Shown: piece after piece, positions 34,774 to 46,765 of the stretch
Position numbering within the stretch: position 1 is the first letter of the stretch
Layout of the letters: each line of letters begins with the position of its first letter
Source of the DNA: Pollenia angustigena
Taxonomy: Eukaryota > Arthropoda > Insecta > Diptera > Polleniidae
NCBI GenBank assembly: GCA_930367215.1
Contig: OV884056.1
Span: forward strand, 248,275,127 to 248,339,126
Length of the DNA stretch: 64,000 nt
Direction of reading: 5' to 3'
Position numbers and translations under genes: made by a program
Notes under the pieces: model-generated
Database searches by the model: none
Seen by the model: the letters and a program-made list of their open reading frames with translations, nothing else
Told to the model about the DNA's origin: nothing

Positions 34774-35390
34774 AATTTCCATACAAGCAAAAAATGTTTT
34801 TTCGATTTTTTTTTTTTTTTTTAATATTAGAAAGCTTTATAAGCTTATTAACAGCAAAAAATTTCATTTCGATCGGACAAGATTTTCAGTTTCAAAAGTG
34901 ACTCTGAAAAAAAAAATTTGAGGCTTGTTAGGGGCTTACTCCAAAAAAATTTAAAAAAAAAATTTTTTTTTAGTTTTGATAAGCACACATTAAAGATTTT
35001 TTGTTGCTCTTAATAGCAGGTTTTTTAAATTTTTTTCGACATCGCATTTTTGTTCTAAATTGGGGTAAAAAACTGGAAAAATGCAGTTTTTGGCCCTATT
35101 TAAGATCATGATTACTAGGGTGCCAGCTAAATTTCAACTTTGGATTTTCAACATCTCCCGGGCGGAATATTGTGCCACATGGTCTCAAACTGATGTGGAA
35201 AAAATTTCAGCCAAATCGGATAACTTTTACCCCTGCCCCTTGGAGGTCAAAGTTCAAATGATAAAAAAAAAAAAATTCAATACAAGCAAAAATTTTTTTT
35301 TTATCATTTGAACTTTGACCTCAAAGGGGCAGGGGTAAAAGTTATCCGATTTGGCTGAAATTTTTTCCACATCAGTTTGAGACCTATAAT

Positions 35391-36049
35391 TATAATTACC
35401 TATAAAAAGAAAATTTTTATTATCAAAAATTCATTTATTTTCTATTGCAAATTCTAATTTTCACTGTTAATTTTATTTATAGTCAACAAAAAAAAAAAAA
35501 AGAATTGCAGTCTAAATTAAAGATCTTGTTGGATTTCGATTTGACTATAATTCGATTTTCAGAACACACTGTACACCATTTCAGTTAAAATACAAACGTT
35601 TTTTAACAATTATTTAATTTCGTTGTTTTTAATATAAAATATTAGGTCATAATTAGCATTTAGTGTGTCTTTAGATTTATTTCAATGTACATATTTTTTA
35701 TTTTATTTACAAACGATTGTTTGATTTCTACTACAGACAGAAATTTTAAATCATGTCACGTATGTGAAATAAAATAAATTAAAATTTAAAGATGAACTAT
35801 GGATAATAGATATCCGATTATTGGAATAATTACTTAATGAAAGAAAGAAATTTTTAAATTGTTGGGTTAAAAAAGTTTCATAAATAACATAAAAATAATT
35901 TTACTTAATATCAATTCCAACATTTATAAGGAAGTACTGGCACTAAAAGCTATTTTCGGGAGTGTTATTTGTATTTTTAAAAAGACGACTTACGTCGCAA
36001 TAAGATATTTTTGAACCAATTGTAATCTAAATACCAACATAATAAGATA
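35391..36049. other. AT-rich spacer
   Basis: Nothing recognised. Confidence 0.4.
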
Positions 36050-36322
36050 GTTAATGGGCACATATTGAGGAAAAAAAAGCTTTTATGGGGGCCATGTTAA
36101 ATTATGGACTGATTCTCACAATTTTTTAAAGGTTTTGTCCTTATGACAGTGAAGACTTTTGTATGTACCGAATTTCATAAAATGATCTTCAAAATTGCAA
36201 CACGGTTACATTGACATACAACCAGCCAGCCAGACGGACAGACTACAGTATACTAAAAGCTGTGTAAAATACATCAGAACAAACGCATAATACCATCTCC
36301 AATATTGTGGTTTTGGTATAAA
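36050..36322. mobile_element. DINE-like remnant, A type
   Basis: The tract ccagccagccagacggacag and the end ccaatattgtggttttggta match the 3' part of 10291-10842. The head is lost. Confidence 0.5.
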
Positions 36323-36810
36323 AATTAAGATAACTACACAAAAAAAAAAATAATAATAATAATTTTTGATATCGTGTTGGCCGATCGTAGTTAGATAGAG
36401 TATGAGAATGGTCTTAATTACAACACAGCAGAAATCAAGGAATTTTCTAAACTACGTTTTTTTATTGGAACTGAAGGCATAGAAAACAAAAATGGCTTTA
36501 ACGCCTTACAAGTTTATGGTGACAGTTTGCTGGAATGCAAGTGACATAATTTACATTGGTAATCCTAAAAAAGGAATATCGACAAATAGTGAATGTCATT
36601 AAACTGATTTAACAACGAGTGCAAGGTTGTAGCCAGCATTGCAAAAATTTATTAACTAACTTGTATTTTACAGATAGGGCATTTTCCCCAAGAAAAGGTC
36701 TCTTTTATTAACAAAAAAAAGTCCCTTAGTAATGTAATTGGAGAATAAAAATAACTAACTGAAGTCTCATCCATCAAAAATAAATATGTACATTTGACTC
36801 CCGCAACAAA
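36323..36810. other. spacer
   Basis: Short (AAT)n run at 36348; otherwise nothing recognised. Confidence 0.4.
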
Positions 36811-37837
36811 AGGTGCGTTCGAGAACCCAAAAGTTTTTACGATTTTTTACTGAACTTTACTGCATTTTAGTAAATTGCGTTCGCGTACACAAAATACAGT
36901 AACTGAGAGCACAAATTGAGAGCATTAAAGTGGCAGTTATTGACTGATTGTTTGCAAATTTTTACTGCAGAAATTTTTGTAGCAAAATTATGTAAAACAA
37001 AAAAACATGTTTAAAATAAGAAAAGTTGAAATACAACTGAAACAAAAAGTGAATAAATATTAATTAATAACATGGGTTGTGAAGCATTTATGTACCTATA
37101 CTAGGTTCACCAGGTGGCCGAAATTCGAGCTCTTGACATTTACTTTCGAGAGAACCAGTGCGATATACAACAAAAAACGTACACATTTTAAGAGAACAAC
37201 AAAATGCACTATTTTTATCCATGTGTGTGCGTGTGTTCGCAAGTAAAAAAAAAAAACAAAAACATTTTAAAAGAACAACAAAAAGCACCACCGTTAATAC
37301 ATTTGTGTACGTGTGTTTGCAAGATTAATTAAAACGCTTTTTAAACACTTTAATAAAAATAGAAATTTTTGAAAAATATCTAAACACAATTACCTTTAAC
37401 ACGATATATATTCATTGAAATCGGTGAACGATAAGATCCTTAAAAATTTATATATAAGATTTTAAACCTTTTCTTTTTTGAGTTGTGAAAGTGTAAAGTG
37501 TTTGGGTACTTACTTATTAGGGATGGGCAAATTGAAAAAATATATCGATATATATCGAATCGATATATTTTAAAAGTATCGATACATATTATTTCAAAAA
37601 TATCGATGTATCGATATATCGAACGTATTTTGCTGAAACTATTACCAAATTAAAAAATGTAATATATACATATATGAACAAATCTTATTATAACTCCAAA
37701 TATATATAGGCACATATATTGTTCCAAAACCGCATAAAATAAATCTTTTCAAGTTCGTTTGACCTTACTGTTTTAATAAGAAATCTGCAATGTGAAACCC
37801 CCACTTTTTTCTTAATTCTTCTTATAAATGCGTATCT

Positions 37838-38025
37838 TTACACGCAGTCTACAACTGACATGAAATGCTTAACATTAACACTAATATGACGTTAATGTCA
37901 AGTATAGACTCATTATGTTAGAGGTTTTCTCATGTTATAACACGGTTGTTGAAGCAAATGTTTTAACAACCCTTTTATGACATTATATTATAACAGCAAA
38001 TCATGTCAGTTGTAGACTGGGAGTT
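37838..38025. mobile_element. MITE with CAGTCTACAACTGACATGA ends
   Basis: cgcagtctacaactgacatg is mirrored by catgtcagttgtagactggg; nested in a hAT element. Confidence 0.65.
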
Positions 38026-38092
38026 ATAGATCTTCATACTAGTTATAAAAAACATATGATGCATGCAGTGATGCCAATTCTTAAAAAACACA

Positions 38093-38413
38093 TACACCCA
38101 TATTCAAAACAAAAATTTAGTTACTGCATATCTCCTGATTAAGGATTTCTTATTCAAAACACTTTTTAATAAACTATGATTATCGAATGATCAAAGACTT
38201 TTCAACTCCTAATCACCTGCTGTCAATTTGCTTTTTTCAATTGAATTTTGCTAAAACAGAGATGTAAAAATTTTTCTTAATCGGGCGATTTCAAAGTGTT
38301 TTGAATAAACTCATGACCAAATGGTGATTAAGCTTAAATAACATTTCAGTTGCTCATTCGATGAACGGAGTATAGTCGGAGTACACAAATTTTCGTTTTG
38401 AATACGGTTGATA
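38093..38413. mobile_element. possible MITE with GTATTCAAAACRAAAATTT ends
   Basis: catattcaaaacaaaaattt on the left and aaattttcgttttgaatacg on the right; nested in the same hAT element. Confidence 0.5.
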
Positions 38414-38518
38414 TTGTTTAAAAAAAGCAAAAGTTTTGAGTTTTTAATGAAGACTGACTTTAAAAAATATCGAATTCGATAGTCGTATTTCAATATCGAT
38501 ACATCGATATATCGGTAT

Positions 38519-38757
38519 TTTAAATATCGGCGATATATATCGATTATTCTTTTTAAAAATATCGATATTTTGATATATCGATATTTTTTGCCCATTCCTA
38601 TTACTTAGTAGTGCACTTGTTTTTTAAGTAATTAATTAATTTTAAATATCGGCGATATAAATCGATTATTCTTTTTAAAAATATCGATATTTTGATATAT
38701 AGATACATTTTGCCCATTCCTATTACTTAGTACTGCACTTGTTTTTTAAGTAATTAA
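38519..38757. repeat. 120 bp tandem duplication spanning a hAT end and its flank
   Basis: 38519-38638 and 38639-38757 are near-identical. Each contains the last 82 bp of the hAT element (tttttgcccattcctatt) plus gcacttgttttttaagtaat from the host flank. Confidence 0.85.
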
Positions 38758-38963
38758 TAGCAAATTGATGTACTTTTGAAAAAATTTAGCCGGACACAAA
38801 TAAGCTCAAATCAAATAAAAAAATATGAAAAATAACACAAAAGAATTTGTTTGTATTTTCCTAAAATGTTCGTGTTTTAAATCGAGTACCGATAAAACAA
38901 CGAGTTAAGTAATCAAAACTTTTTTGTGCAACAGTACACGAATGCACCTAATATGTATTTTTA

Positions 38964-40201
38964 TCTATATATGTATATAAAAAGAAGTGTACACTTTGAT
39001 GTCACCACTAACTGCGAAAACGGGTAGACCGATTTCAACAAAAACGTTGAGGTACGTTGGGGATAGTCTGTAGATGGTTTATGTAAGGTTTGCATGACAA
39101 CGGCCCAGTGGTTCCGGAGATATTGCATTTATATTTTCCTATATATTCCCATACAAATATCAACAAAATGCCCTCCATTTTGATTTCCTTCGAAACGGCT
39201 TGACTGATTTTTATGAAATTTTGTATGTGTTTTTGTTAGGTATGAGAATAGGTCGTTGAGTATATTTTATATCGCTAGAGGGCGCAAAATAGGGCATAAG
39301 CTCCTCCTCCCTATATCTTCTTAGCTAATCAACCCGTTTTCTTAAAATTTGGCATGCAGGCACTGTAACATCTGACAAATAGGGCGTGATATAGGAAAGA
39401 GGAGTAAAAACTCCCCCTTCCTATAGCTGCTTAAAAAATCGACCGATTTTCTTGAAATTTTGCAGGAAAATAGTTTAACATCTGGAAACAACTATAGCCT
39501 CAAATTTTTATTATTTAGGGCGTGAAATAGGGCAATAGAGGTAAAAGCTCCCCCTCCTGAGTTTCTTAAAATTTGGCATGCATACACTGTAACATCTGAA
39601 AGGAAATAAGGAATAGGGCGTGAGATAGGGTAAAAGCGGTAAAAGCTTCCCCATCCTATATCTTTTAAACTAATGAGCGGTGTTTTCTTAAAATTTGGCA
39701 TGCAGATACTGTAACATCTGAAAGGAAATAGGGAATAGGATTTGAAATAGGGCAAGAAGGGTAAAAGCTCCCCCTCCCAATATATTCTTGAAAATTCGCA
39801 GCAAAATAGTGTTACAGCTGGAAAGTACTATAGCCTATAGTTTTCATTATTTAGGGCGTGAAGCAGGAGGGGTAAAAGCTCCCTTCCCTATATCTTCTTA
39901 ACTAATCAACCGGTTTTCTTAAAACTTGGCATGCAGACACTGTAACATCAGAAAGAGAAAGGGCATGAAATAGGGCCAAGAGGAGTAAAAGCTCTCCCTC
40001 CCTATATCTTTTTAACTAATTAACTGATTTTCTTGAATTTTGGCGGGCAAATAGTGTAACATCTGGAAAGAACTAAAGCCTATAATTTTTATTATCTTCT
40101 AAACTAATCCACCGGTTTTTTTTTTAAATTTGGCATGCAGACACTGCAACATCTGAAAGAAATAAGTTGTATGGCAAAACAACGTTTGCCGGGCCAGCTA
40201 G
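38964..40201 (+). mobile_element. non-autonomous Helitron
   Basis: Begins TCTATATATGTATATAAAAA after a host A and ends GTTTGCCGGGCCAGCTAG before a host T. This fits Helitron rules: 5' TC, 3' CTAG, insertion between A and T, no target duplication. The GC-rich end just before CTAG is typical of insect Helitrons. The 1.24 kb interior is non-coding and made of approximate repeats containing ggcatgcagacactgtaaca and agctccccctcc. No Rep/helicase, so it would depend on an autonomous relative. Confidence 0.85.
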
Positions 40202-41087
40202 TAAAGTATAAATTTGGAGCACTTTATTTACTATTAGTTGTTTCAATGCTTGCGTAGGCCTTCAGTTGAATATAACCTAAGAACTGAATCCTTTGAAAAC
40301 AAAAATTCTTTTATTTGTATGTGTATATTATACCTTTATTTAATTTGCCTTTAAGGTTTTACCTAAATCCCAGTTGAAATTATTTAATTTTTTATTAAAT
40401 TAGTTTATTTTTTGCAATAATTAAGTTACTGGCATAAATAACCGAGTTATTGCTTTAGTAACAATCACTTACTTATTATTCTCAACATCTCCCATCCTCA
40501 TTTGGATAATTTACATCATTTAAGCTTTTTTTGTTGTATTTTTATACTACAAAAACACCTTTTTCTTCTTACCGATTTTTTGATTTATTTAAATAAAATT
40601 TTACAATTAAATATCTCAGACATTTTTTTTTTATTACTCATAGATAAACAAAAATATTGTATAATTTATTCGAGTTTAAGTTATATTGTTATCAATATAA
40701 TTAAAAGTTTCGAATATGCAACTTATTAAGACGTTTAATGTGTAATCTAAAGAAAGCGCTGACAAGGAAAGTGTTAGCTCGTTTTTATTAAATGTGATTC
40801 ATAACATTGTTGTTAAGGCCGCTTTAGCCGACCGTAAATGTATTGAAATGCAATGTAACGTACCATAATTTACTGTAAGCTCGTTTGTGCACTTATAGAA
40901 CATGTAAGAAGTTTTCAGCTGGTTTTTAAAAACATAAACAAAAAAGCTTTAGTATACATAAAACAACACACACAGTGATGAGAATTAAAATTGTTCAAAT
41001 TGTGACCGCTTTGAAAAAAGTACCAAGTAATTTAAATTATATTAAAACTGTAATATTTGGTATTTATATTACAGATTTACAATAAAT
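40202..41087. other. AT-rich spacer
   Basis: No supported gene or repeat. Confidence 0.4.
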
Positions 41088-41247
41088 CAGGGTTAAAAAA
41101 ACTGCAGTCAAAACCAAAAATTGAGTTGGTTTGACAGCGACCGTTACATTAAATAAATCGGAAGTAAAAGCAACAGTTACCAATGAAAAATGAAGAAGTG
41201 GAAGAAATGTCCGTTTTTCTACTTTGACTGCAGATTTTTAAACGATG
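41088..41247. mobile_element. CTGCAGTC-ended MITE, copy 3
   Basis: cagggttaaaaaaactgcag then tcaaaaccaaaaa at the left, and ctttgactgcagatttttaa at the right. It is 160 bp and shares gaagaagtggaagaaatg with copy 2. Confidence 0.7.
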
Positions 41248-41529
41248 TATTATAGCATAATCGTGCACATGTACTAACATTATGTATTTTGAAAATGTGC
41301 ATACACAAAACAAGGTTTTGATATCATTAAAAACCAGACTTTTTATTGTCTTTGTATATGTATGCATTTGTTTATTTTATACATCCAAACATACATATCG
41401 AGCCCTAATAGCAAAAATGATGTAACTGATCACTTTAATTGAGAAATGTGTAGTAGTAAACATACCATTTGACTCAATATATCCTAAGTTAATGCTTTCT
41501 TAGCAAAAGTTGCTGCGTAAGACAGCGTA

Positions 41530-41815
41530 TTTTACTCAGCTAAATGGCGCTCGCCATTCACCTTAAAGGCAGCTCCTTTCTCATTTCGAAAGAGCGTGTA
41601 AACCGAACCAAACAGTTAATTTTAGTGGATCTAAATAATGGTGGCTCGTAAGCAGCTTGAGGATTGACTTCGCTTTTTTTGCTTTCTGACGTATCCATTT
41701 AACCAGAAATTAGCTTCGTAAATTGGACAAAGTGCGCTATGAACTTCGCGAAAAGATTTATTATTTTCAAAGTAAATTTTGACAGTTTGGAAGCGTTGTT
41801 CTAGCATTAAAGGAA
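41530..41815 (-). pseudogene. internally deleted rosa-like mariner relic
   Basis: Reading the reverse strand, LEQRFQTVKIYFENNKSFRE then VHSALCPIYE (amino-terminal DNA-binding region) is joined to ANFWLNGYVRKQK, which normally lies far downstream, just after the first catalytic Asp. It is followed in shifted frames by WFGLHAL- and VNGERHLAE-like blocks. The rest is absent. The left part abuts the element at 41816. Confidence 0.65.
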
Positions 41816-43040
41816 GAAGTACATAACACGCGTTAAGGCGCCCGTACACGACATGTATTTGTCATCTGACATGTCAAATTTTCAAGTCACATGTAATTGT
41901 TTATGTCTGTCAAAATTGCTGTTTTACATAAGGTTTATAATATTCGGTCACAAACGTACATTTAATTTGCTTCTGACATTGTCTCTGTTTTTTTTCGCAT
42001 TGTTATTGCAGAAACCAAAGTAGTTCTCGGTTTCAAAATAGCTTGCTACCGCCACGAAAATATTTATTTGCGCCGTAAAATAATTTAGCCATCTTAACAT
42101 TTTTTCTTTTATTTTAAAGATACCAATTTAGAATTTTATAATTAAACGGTTTTTATGTTTATATTTACATAAATTCTATTCAATGGTGAGATGAGCATAC
42201 ATATCTTGGTATTGTAAAATATTAACTTCAGCCGGCTAATGATTCGGTCAAAAGTTGACGCCGCTGCCAGTTTCTTCCCGGCATAGATTTCTGATGTCAG
42301 ATGGTTTGTCAGAAGAAAATAGAGCACGCTCTAATTGAAATTTTGTCAGATGACTTTGCGTTTGACTTTTACAGAAGCAAAGTTAAAAAGGTAACACACG
42401 ACATGTATGTGTTTTGCAGTGGGAAATTTGACATGTCAGATGACAAAAACATGTCGTCTATATGCTCCTTAAGTGCGCGCGCGCTCTGTAGACTTCTGTC
42501 AAAAAAAGTTAAGCTAGTGTTTTTCCATAGAACAAGTTACATGCAAAATATTCTGACGCGTTTGCGCGAGAAAGTTGGTTAACTTTGAACTTTTTAACGC
42601 GTTGTGTATTTTTGACAAGAAACACTACGCGACAATTTTTTGACCAAATGAATTTGACACCTAATCTTTATGCATTTCAGTCACACCATCTTTTTTAAAA
42701 ACACAAATAACGGTCACGACTTTTTTGAAATTTTGTCACGTAGTGTAATCAGCTGACAATAAAAAAAGAATAATTTAACAAATTTGTGAATCATGAAAGA
42801 AAAACTAATTGAAGAAGTTAAAAAACATACAATATTTATATAAAAAGAAGCAATTCAACAAAATAAAACAATCTTCATATATTTGCGAATCCATTTTCAA
42901 TATACAAATAAGTAAACTAATAAAAAACAGCTGACAGGAATGGCTTTTGTAACGCGCGTTGTGTAACTTGCAATTTTTCATGCGCTAAAGTTTTTAAACG
43001 CACGACACATGTCGACGAATTAACGCGTGTTATGTACTTC
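41816..43040. mobile_element. element with GAAGTACATAACACGCGTTAA ends, carrying the TTAA MITE copy 3
   Basis: gaagtacataacacgcgttaa (41816) and ttaacgcgtgttatgtacttc (43040) are perfect inverted ends of 21 bp. The insert at 41833-42472 sits at the TTAA of the left end. The interior has gcgcgcgcgctctgtag and a tgacaa-rich part with no known protein. Confidence 0.7.
41833..42472. mobile_element. TTAA-type MITE, copy 3
   Basis: TTAA at both borders (41833-41836, 42469-42472). It is almost identical to 1112-1750 across 640 bp, so the two copies dispersed recently. Confidence 0.85.
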
Positions 43041-44029
43041 CACCATAAACGATTCATAATGACTTGCCAAACCTTACTGAACAGAAACATCAACACATTT
43101 TGACATTCTCCGCTGTCACACCATAACTATCGATATCGAAAGTTCTCATATAGCTAAAAAAAAAAAACACCCGATATATGAAATTCACACAAACTTGCAC
43201 TTCAAAATACTTTTTGAATAAATTTAAAGTTAAATTAAATTGCGTTTTGTTCAAAAAAACGTGCTATTGAAATTAATAATTACACGAAATAAATATTTAA
43301 TAGTTAAAAAAAAAACAATTCATTTTCAAAATTGCGAAACAAACAAAAATCGTGTAGTTCTGGACAGTTTTAAAAATATTTTGAATAGATTCATAAAAAA
43401 TATTTTAGATTAATAAAAGGTTAATTTAATTGATCAAATTTTTATAGAAACTTTGTTTTATAAATCTGTTAAAAACCTGATATGTTTTCTCAACAAGACC
43501 TGATGTATTTCGATATAGATTGTGTTAAATTATATTAAATTAGCCTAAAAATTTCTATATTTAGTAATTTTTTCAATGTCAATAATACTTTCTTTTATAT
43601 TTACATATACAAGAAAAGAAAAAACGTTTGAGTAATTTTCTTTATTACCAAATATATTTAAAAAATACAATTCCATTGTTACCTTGGTCATTTACCTACA
43701 TACATATTATTTATGTCTACAATTTACCGCGCGATTCAAAATATTCGAAATAAAAATTATTAAAAAAATTTAAATATGAATCAAACAATTTTTTAAGTGT
43801 TGTAATATATTTGAATCTCACAATAAAAAATAAGAAAGATAGCACAAGTCCACATTGAAATCATTCTTTAAAGAAAAATATGATAAGTTCGTAGAGTTAT
43901 GCGAAGGTTGCTCACTATATCGTTGTCGTGAAATTTAAATGATATCGATAAAAATTTAAAGCGTCTACGACTTCGCCCACGACAACGATTATCGTTATAA
44001 GGCAGAATATTTTTGTGACAAATTTAATT
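43041..44029. other. AT-rich spacer
   Basis: Only a short hairpin cgttgtcgtg / cacgacaacg (43921-43987) stands out. Confidence 0.4.
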
Positions 44030-44345
44030 TAAATACTAACATAATAAAATAGTGGTGTGGGCACCGAAACTCTATACGGGGAAGAAGTTTGTATGATTGC
44101 GACGTTAAATTATGGACTGATCGATCCTTTTCAATATGCTTTTCATCAATAAAATGTTTTAAAATTTCGATCAATATCGAATGCCGTAATTTTGCCCCTT
44201 TACTTCGCGCACGAAGTTTACACGAAGAGAGAGCCAGCCAGGCAGTCGGACGGACATCTTAAGATCGACTAGGGAAGTAATTCTTGGTCGACCTAATTTG
44301 CAATATAGCATTAACCGCTGCTCTTTAAATAAAATTTTTTAGTTT
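44030..44345. mobile_element. DINE-like remnant, A type
   Basis: gtgtgggcaccgaaactcta, the tract gagccagccaggcagtcgga then cggacatct, and gatcgactagggaagtaatt resemble the end part of the A-type copies. Head and tail are decayed. Confidence 0.45.
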
Positions 44346-45500
44346 TGCCTTTACTAAAATAACTTGAAAAGTTTCCCTACGTCACCGTTTAACCATTCTA
44401 AAGATGCCGGACTAACCGCAAAATTAATCACTCCTATCGTGAATAAAATTTTCCTCGATATTTGTTCCCTTTTCCCTAAAAAATGTATGGGGAAAAGCAA
44501 AATTTCGGGGGAAAACTGGATACACAAAATTTATTTAAAAATGTTCAACACTTTAGTTCCCAATACAGTTTTTACAAAATCTTACAAGGTAAGTTGTACA
44601 TTATTTCAATCAAAGTGTAATAAAAATTTAACAAATAATAACAAACACCGGGTTCGCTAAATAAAGCTTCTCCGCAGAACTGCGTTAGTAAACTACAATT
44701 GAGCCCAAAAACGCTTTCACTTCATTAAAGAACGGCGATCAAAACGTAATACAGAGCAAAAAAACAATAAAAGCAGATTGCAGCAACTCAAACAAAAATT
44801 TAATTATTTAAAAAAAAAATTTTTTAATTTATTTTAAATTGTAATTTTTATGCTTGCAGCAATATTTTCGATTTGCAAAACCTGCGTTTTATGTTTATGT
44901 TACGAGATCTTTTTATTTGTTTGTGTTTTTAAGCACACTTGTTCGTTCATAACAAAACAATTTTGCAAGCCAATGTTATTTCACAAACTTTTAACCATCA
45001 AATAACTGTTACAGATTTTAAAGGTCGCTTAAAAAATTTAAATATGAATATCGTTTTTAATTCAACTCAAAATTAGGAGTTCATTAGAAAAATACAAACG
45101 CTTTCACCGAACGAAAGACCAAGAAATTATGTGTCAATTTTATATGTGACATTTGAAGCTTTGCAAGAAAAAGTGTTTAGACTTTAAATACATATAAAAT
45201 AATGGGTGTGTAGGTTTGACACTGTCACGATACAGGTAGTAAAATTAAATAAACTATATTTTTGGTTTTAGACGTACGCATTCGTATGGACTTTTTATAA
45301 CTTAACAACAAAAAAAATAAATTAAAAGAAAAAAAAAACTTAAGTTTAAATTTAGTTTGTTATGTCAATATTTGCTTAAATAAATTGAATATGCAAAACT
45401 AATAAAGAAAAAACAAAACTCAATACAAAACCGGTAATTATTGTTTTATTATTGTGAATTTATTAATCTTCAAATTTTTTATGAAATCATACTTTATACT
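44346..45500. other. spacer with a foldback fragment
   Basis: 44645-44685 (aaacaccgggttcgctaaat then aaagcttctccgc) is a fragment of the GCCGGCC foldback family. The rest is AT-rich and featureless. Confidence 0.4.
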
Positions 45501-45928
45501 AAAGGGTGGTTTTTTAAGTCCGATAGAACTTGAAATTAAAAAAATGTTTAGTAAAAAATTATATATTTTACAAAAAATTTGTTTGTTCCAAAGATGACTT
45601 AATGACTTCGACATTTGAAAATTAGGCATATGAGCACCGACGAAGCGCATTCTGGACGTCAAAATGTCTTAATTTTTGAAGAAATTGGCTGCTAAGGTGG
45701 CACCAGCGTTTAAGCCGCACCAAACGACAATTTTTCCAAATGTAATTATGTCTGTAGGGTCTGTCACTTCAAATGCACAAAGTCGTCTTAAAGTTGCGCG
45801 AATCATTGGTTGATTTTCAAAGTAAATTTAGATAGTTTGCTATAAACTGAAAATGAGCGCAGTATGACAGTTGATTTGCAGATTAACCCTTCCGTAAGTT
45901 CTATAGGTCTTCAAAGAAACACCCTTTA
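45501..45928 (-). mobile_element. short mariner-derived element (rosa-like)
   Basis: Inverted ends AAAGGGTGGTTTTTTAAG and, reversed, AAAGGGTGTTTCTTTGAAG; both continue with TAGAACTT. The reverse strand holds transposase scraps such as VVWCGLNAGATLAANFF. It is a 428 bp deletion derivative, hence effectively a MITE. Confidence 0.65.
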
Positions 45929-46029
45929 ACATTTTTCATAAGGTGTGTTGTTACTCTCACCTTTGACGAGTTTTTATATTAAATTTTAAACAGATATTGA
46001 AACCATGGAAAACAACCAGAAAGAAAACT

Positions 46030-46765
46030 AAAGTATACAGGCAAAATTATTTTTCCAATTCAAACAAAAAATTTGTAGAATCAAACATTTTTTTGTCTGA
46101 AATCGGTCCTAAAAACAAATTCGCATATTCAAACAATTTATTTGCATTTTGTTTACTGAAAAAAACACCGATTTTTTCAAACAAATAATTTAACTGAGTC
46201 AAACAAAAAGTTTACTGAAATTCATATAAATTTCAAACAAATAATTTTGTTGAATCAAACAAAAAAGTTTTTGCACAAGCAATGAAGCGCACACAAGCAA
46301 GCACTGTTGGAGAAGATGAAGCAGAGCAGATTTTTGAACGAAATCTTATTTATACACACAATGTTTATTTCATCACTCACTGTAGCTGTATCCTTTCTTT
46401 TGCTAAAGAAGAAGAAATGTTACCAAAAACGGCGGCAGACCGACTCGATATGTTATTCGTCATCATTCTATTTTTGTATTTGATGTATTTAAGTAAACAG
46501 TTTGAAAAAATTGAATACGGGATTTTGTTTTTTTTACCAACTTGAAACCAACCAAAAATTTATTTTGTTTCTTATAATGTTGTTGTTTCTGTTGTTTAAA
46601 AAGAGTGAAACGTTTTTTACCTGTTATTGTTTTTGTTGTTTTATAACTACAAACCTCGTCACGCTATTTTATAATTTTTGTTATTGTTATACTTTTTTTA
46701 AAGCGTCCAAAAATAAAAAAAAAAGCTTGACCAGTTTATTGATTCTGACAATCGAAAACGCTTAA
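46030..46765. mobile_element. dispersed DNA element X, uninterrupted copy
   Basis: Matches 8563-8925 followed directly by 9855-10290. It has the same CAAACAAA-rich left part and the same gcagaccgactcgatatgtt block. It supplies the empty site for the insertion at 8926-9854. The right terminal repeat found near 11024 was not seen here. Confidence 0.65.

Larger units (their letters stand above)
33066..35390. repeat. dispersed repeat with three copies of an 85 bp block, split by a DINE-like element
   Basis: The block gatgtggaaaaaatttcagc then caaatcggataacttttacc and gaggtcaaagttcaaatgat occurs forward at 33130-33212 and 35188-35262 and inverted at 35302-35385. The last two form a large hairpin. 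tagggtggcagct and tagggtgccagct precede the forward copies. The DINE-like copy at 33213-34773 interrupts the first unit; 35262-35290 shows the uninterrupted junction. Confidence 0.65.
37518..38600. mobile_element. hAT-type element with ATCGATAT-rich ends
   Basis: Ends TAGGGATGGGCAA and TTGCCCATTCCTA. The flanks TTACTTAT (37510-37517) and TTACTTAG (38601-38608) differ at one base of eight. Both subterminal regions are dense in tatcgatat motifs. Two smaller inverted-repeat elements lie inside (37838-38025, 38093-38413). No transposase. Confidence 0.75.
36811..38949. mobile_element. possible MITE with AGGTGCRTTCG ends, interrupted by a hAT element
   Basis: aggtgcgttcgagaac at 36811 and, reversed from 38949, aggtgcattcgtgtac. 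The ends resemble those of the TTAA-type MITEs. Most of the interior is the hAT element and its duplication. The pairing over 2 kb is inference. Confidence 0.4.

Noticed and set aside
1579..42582. Recurring frames starting MVCQKKIEHALIEILSDD and, opposite, MLYFLLTNHLTSEIY at 1.6, 9.5 and 42.3 kb
   Set aside because: They recur because the TTAA-type MITE recurs. They run into the terminal repeats and show no protein-like conservation.
44364..44660. 98-residue plus-strand frame
   Set aside because: Ends in a foldback fragment, has no domain, and its composition matches the flanking AT-rich DNA.
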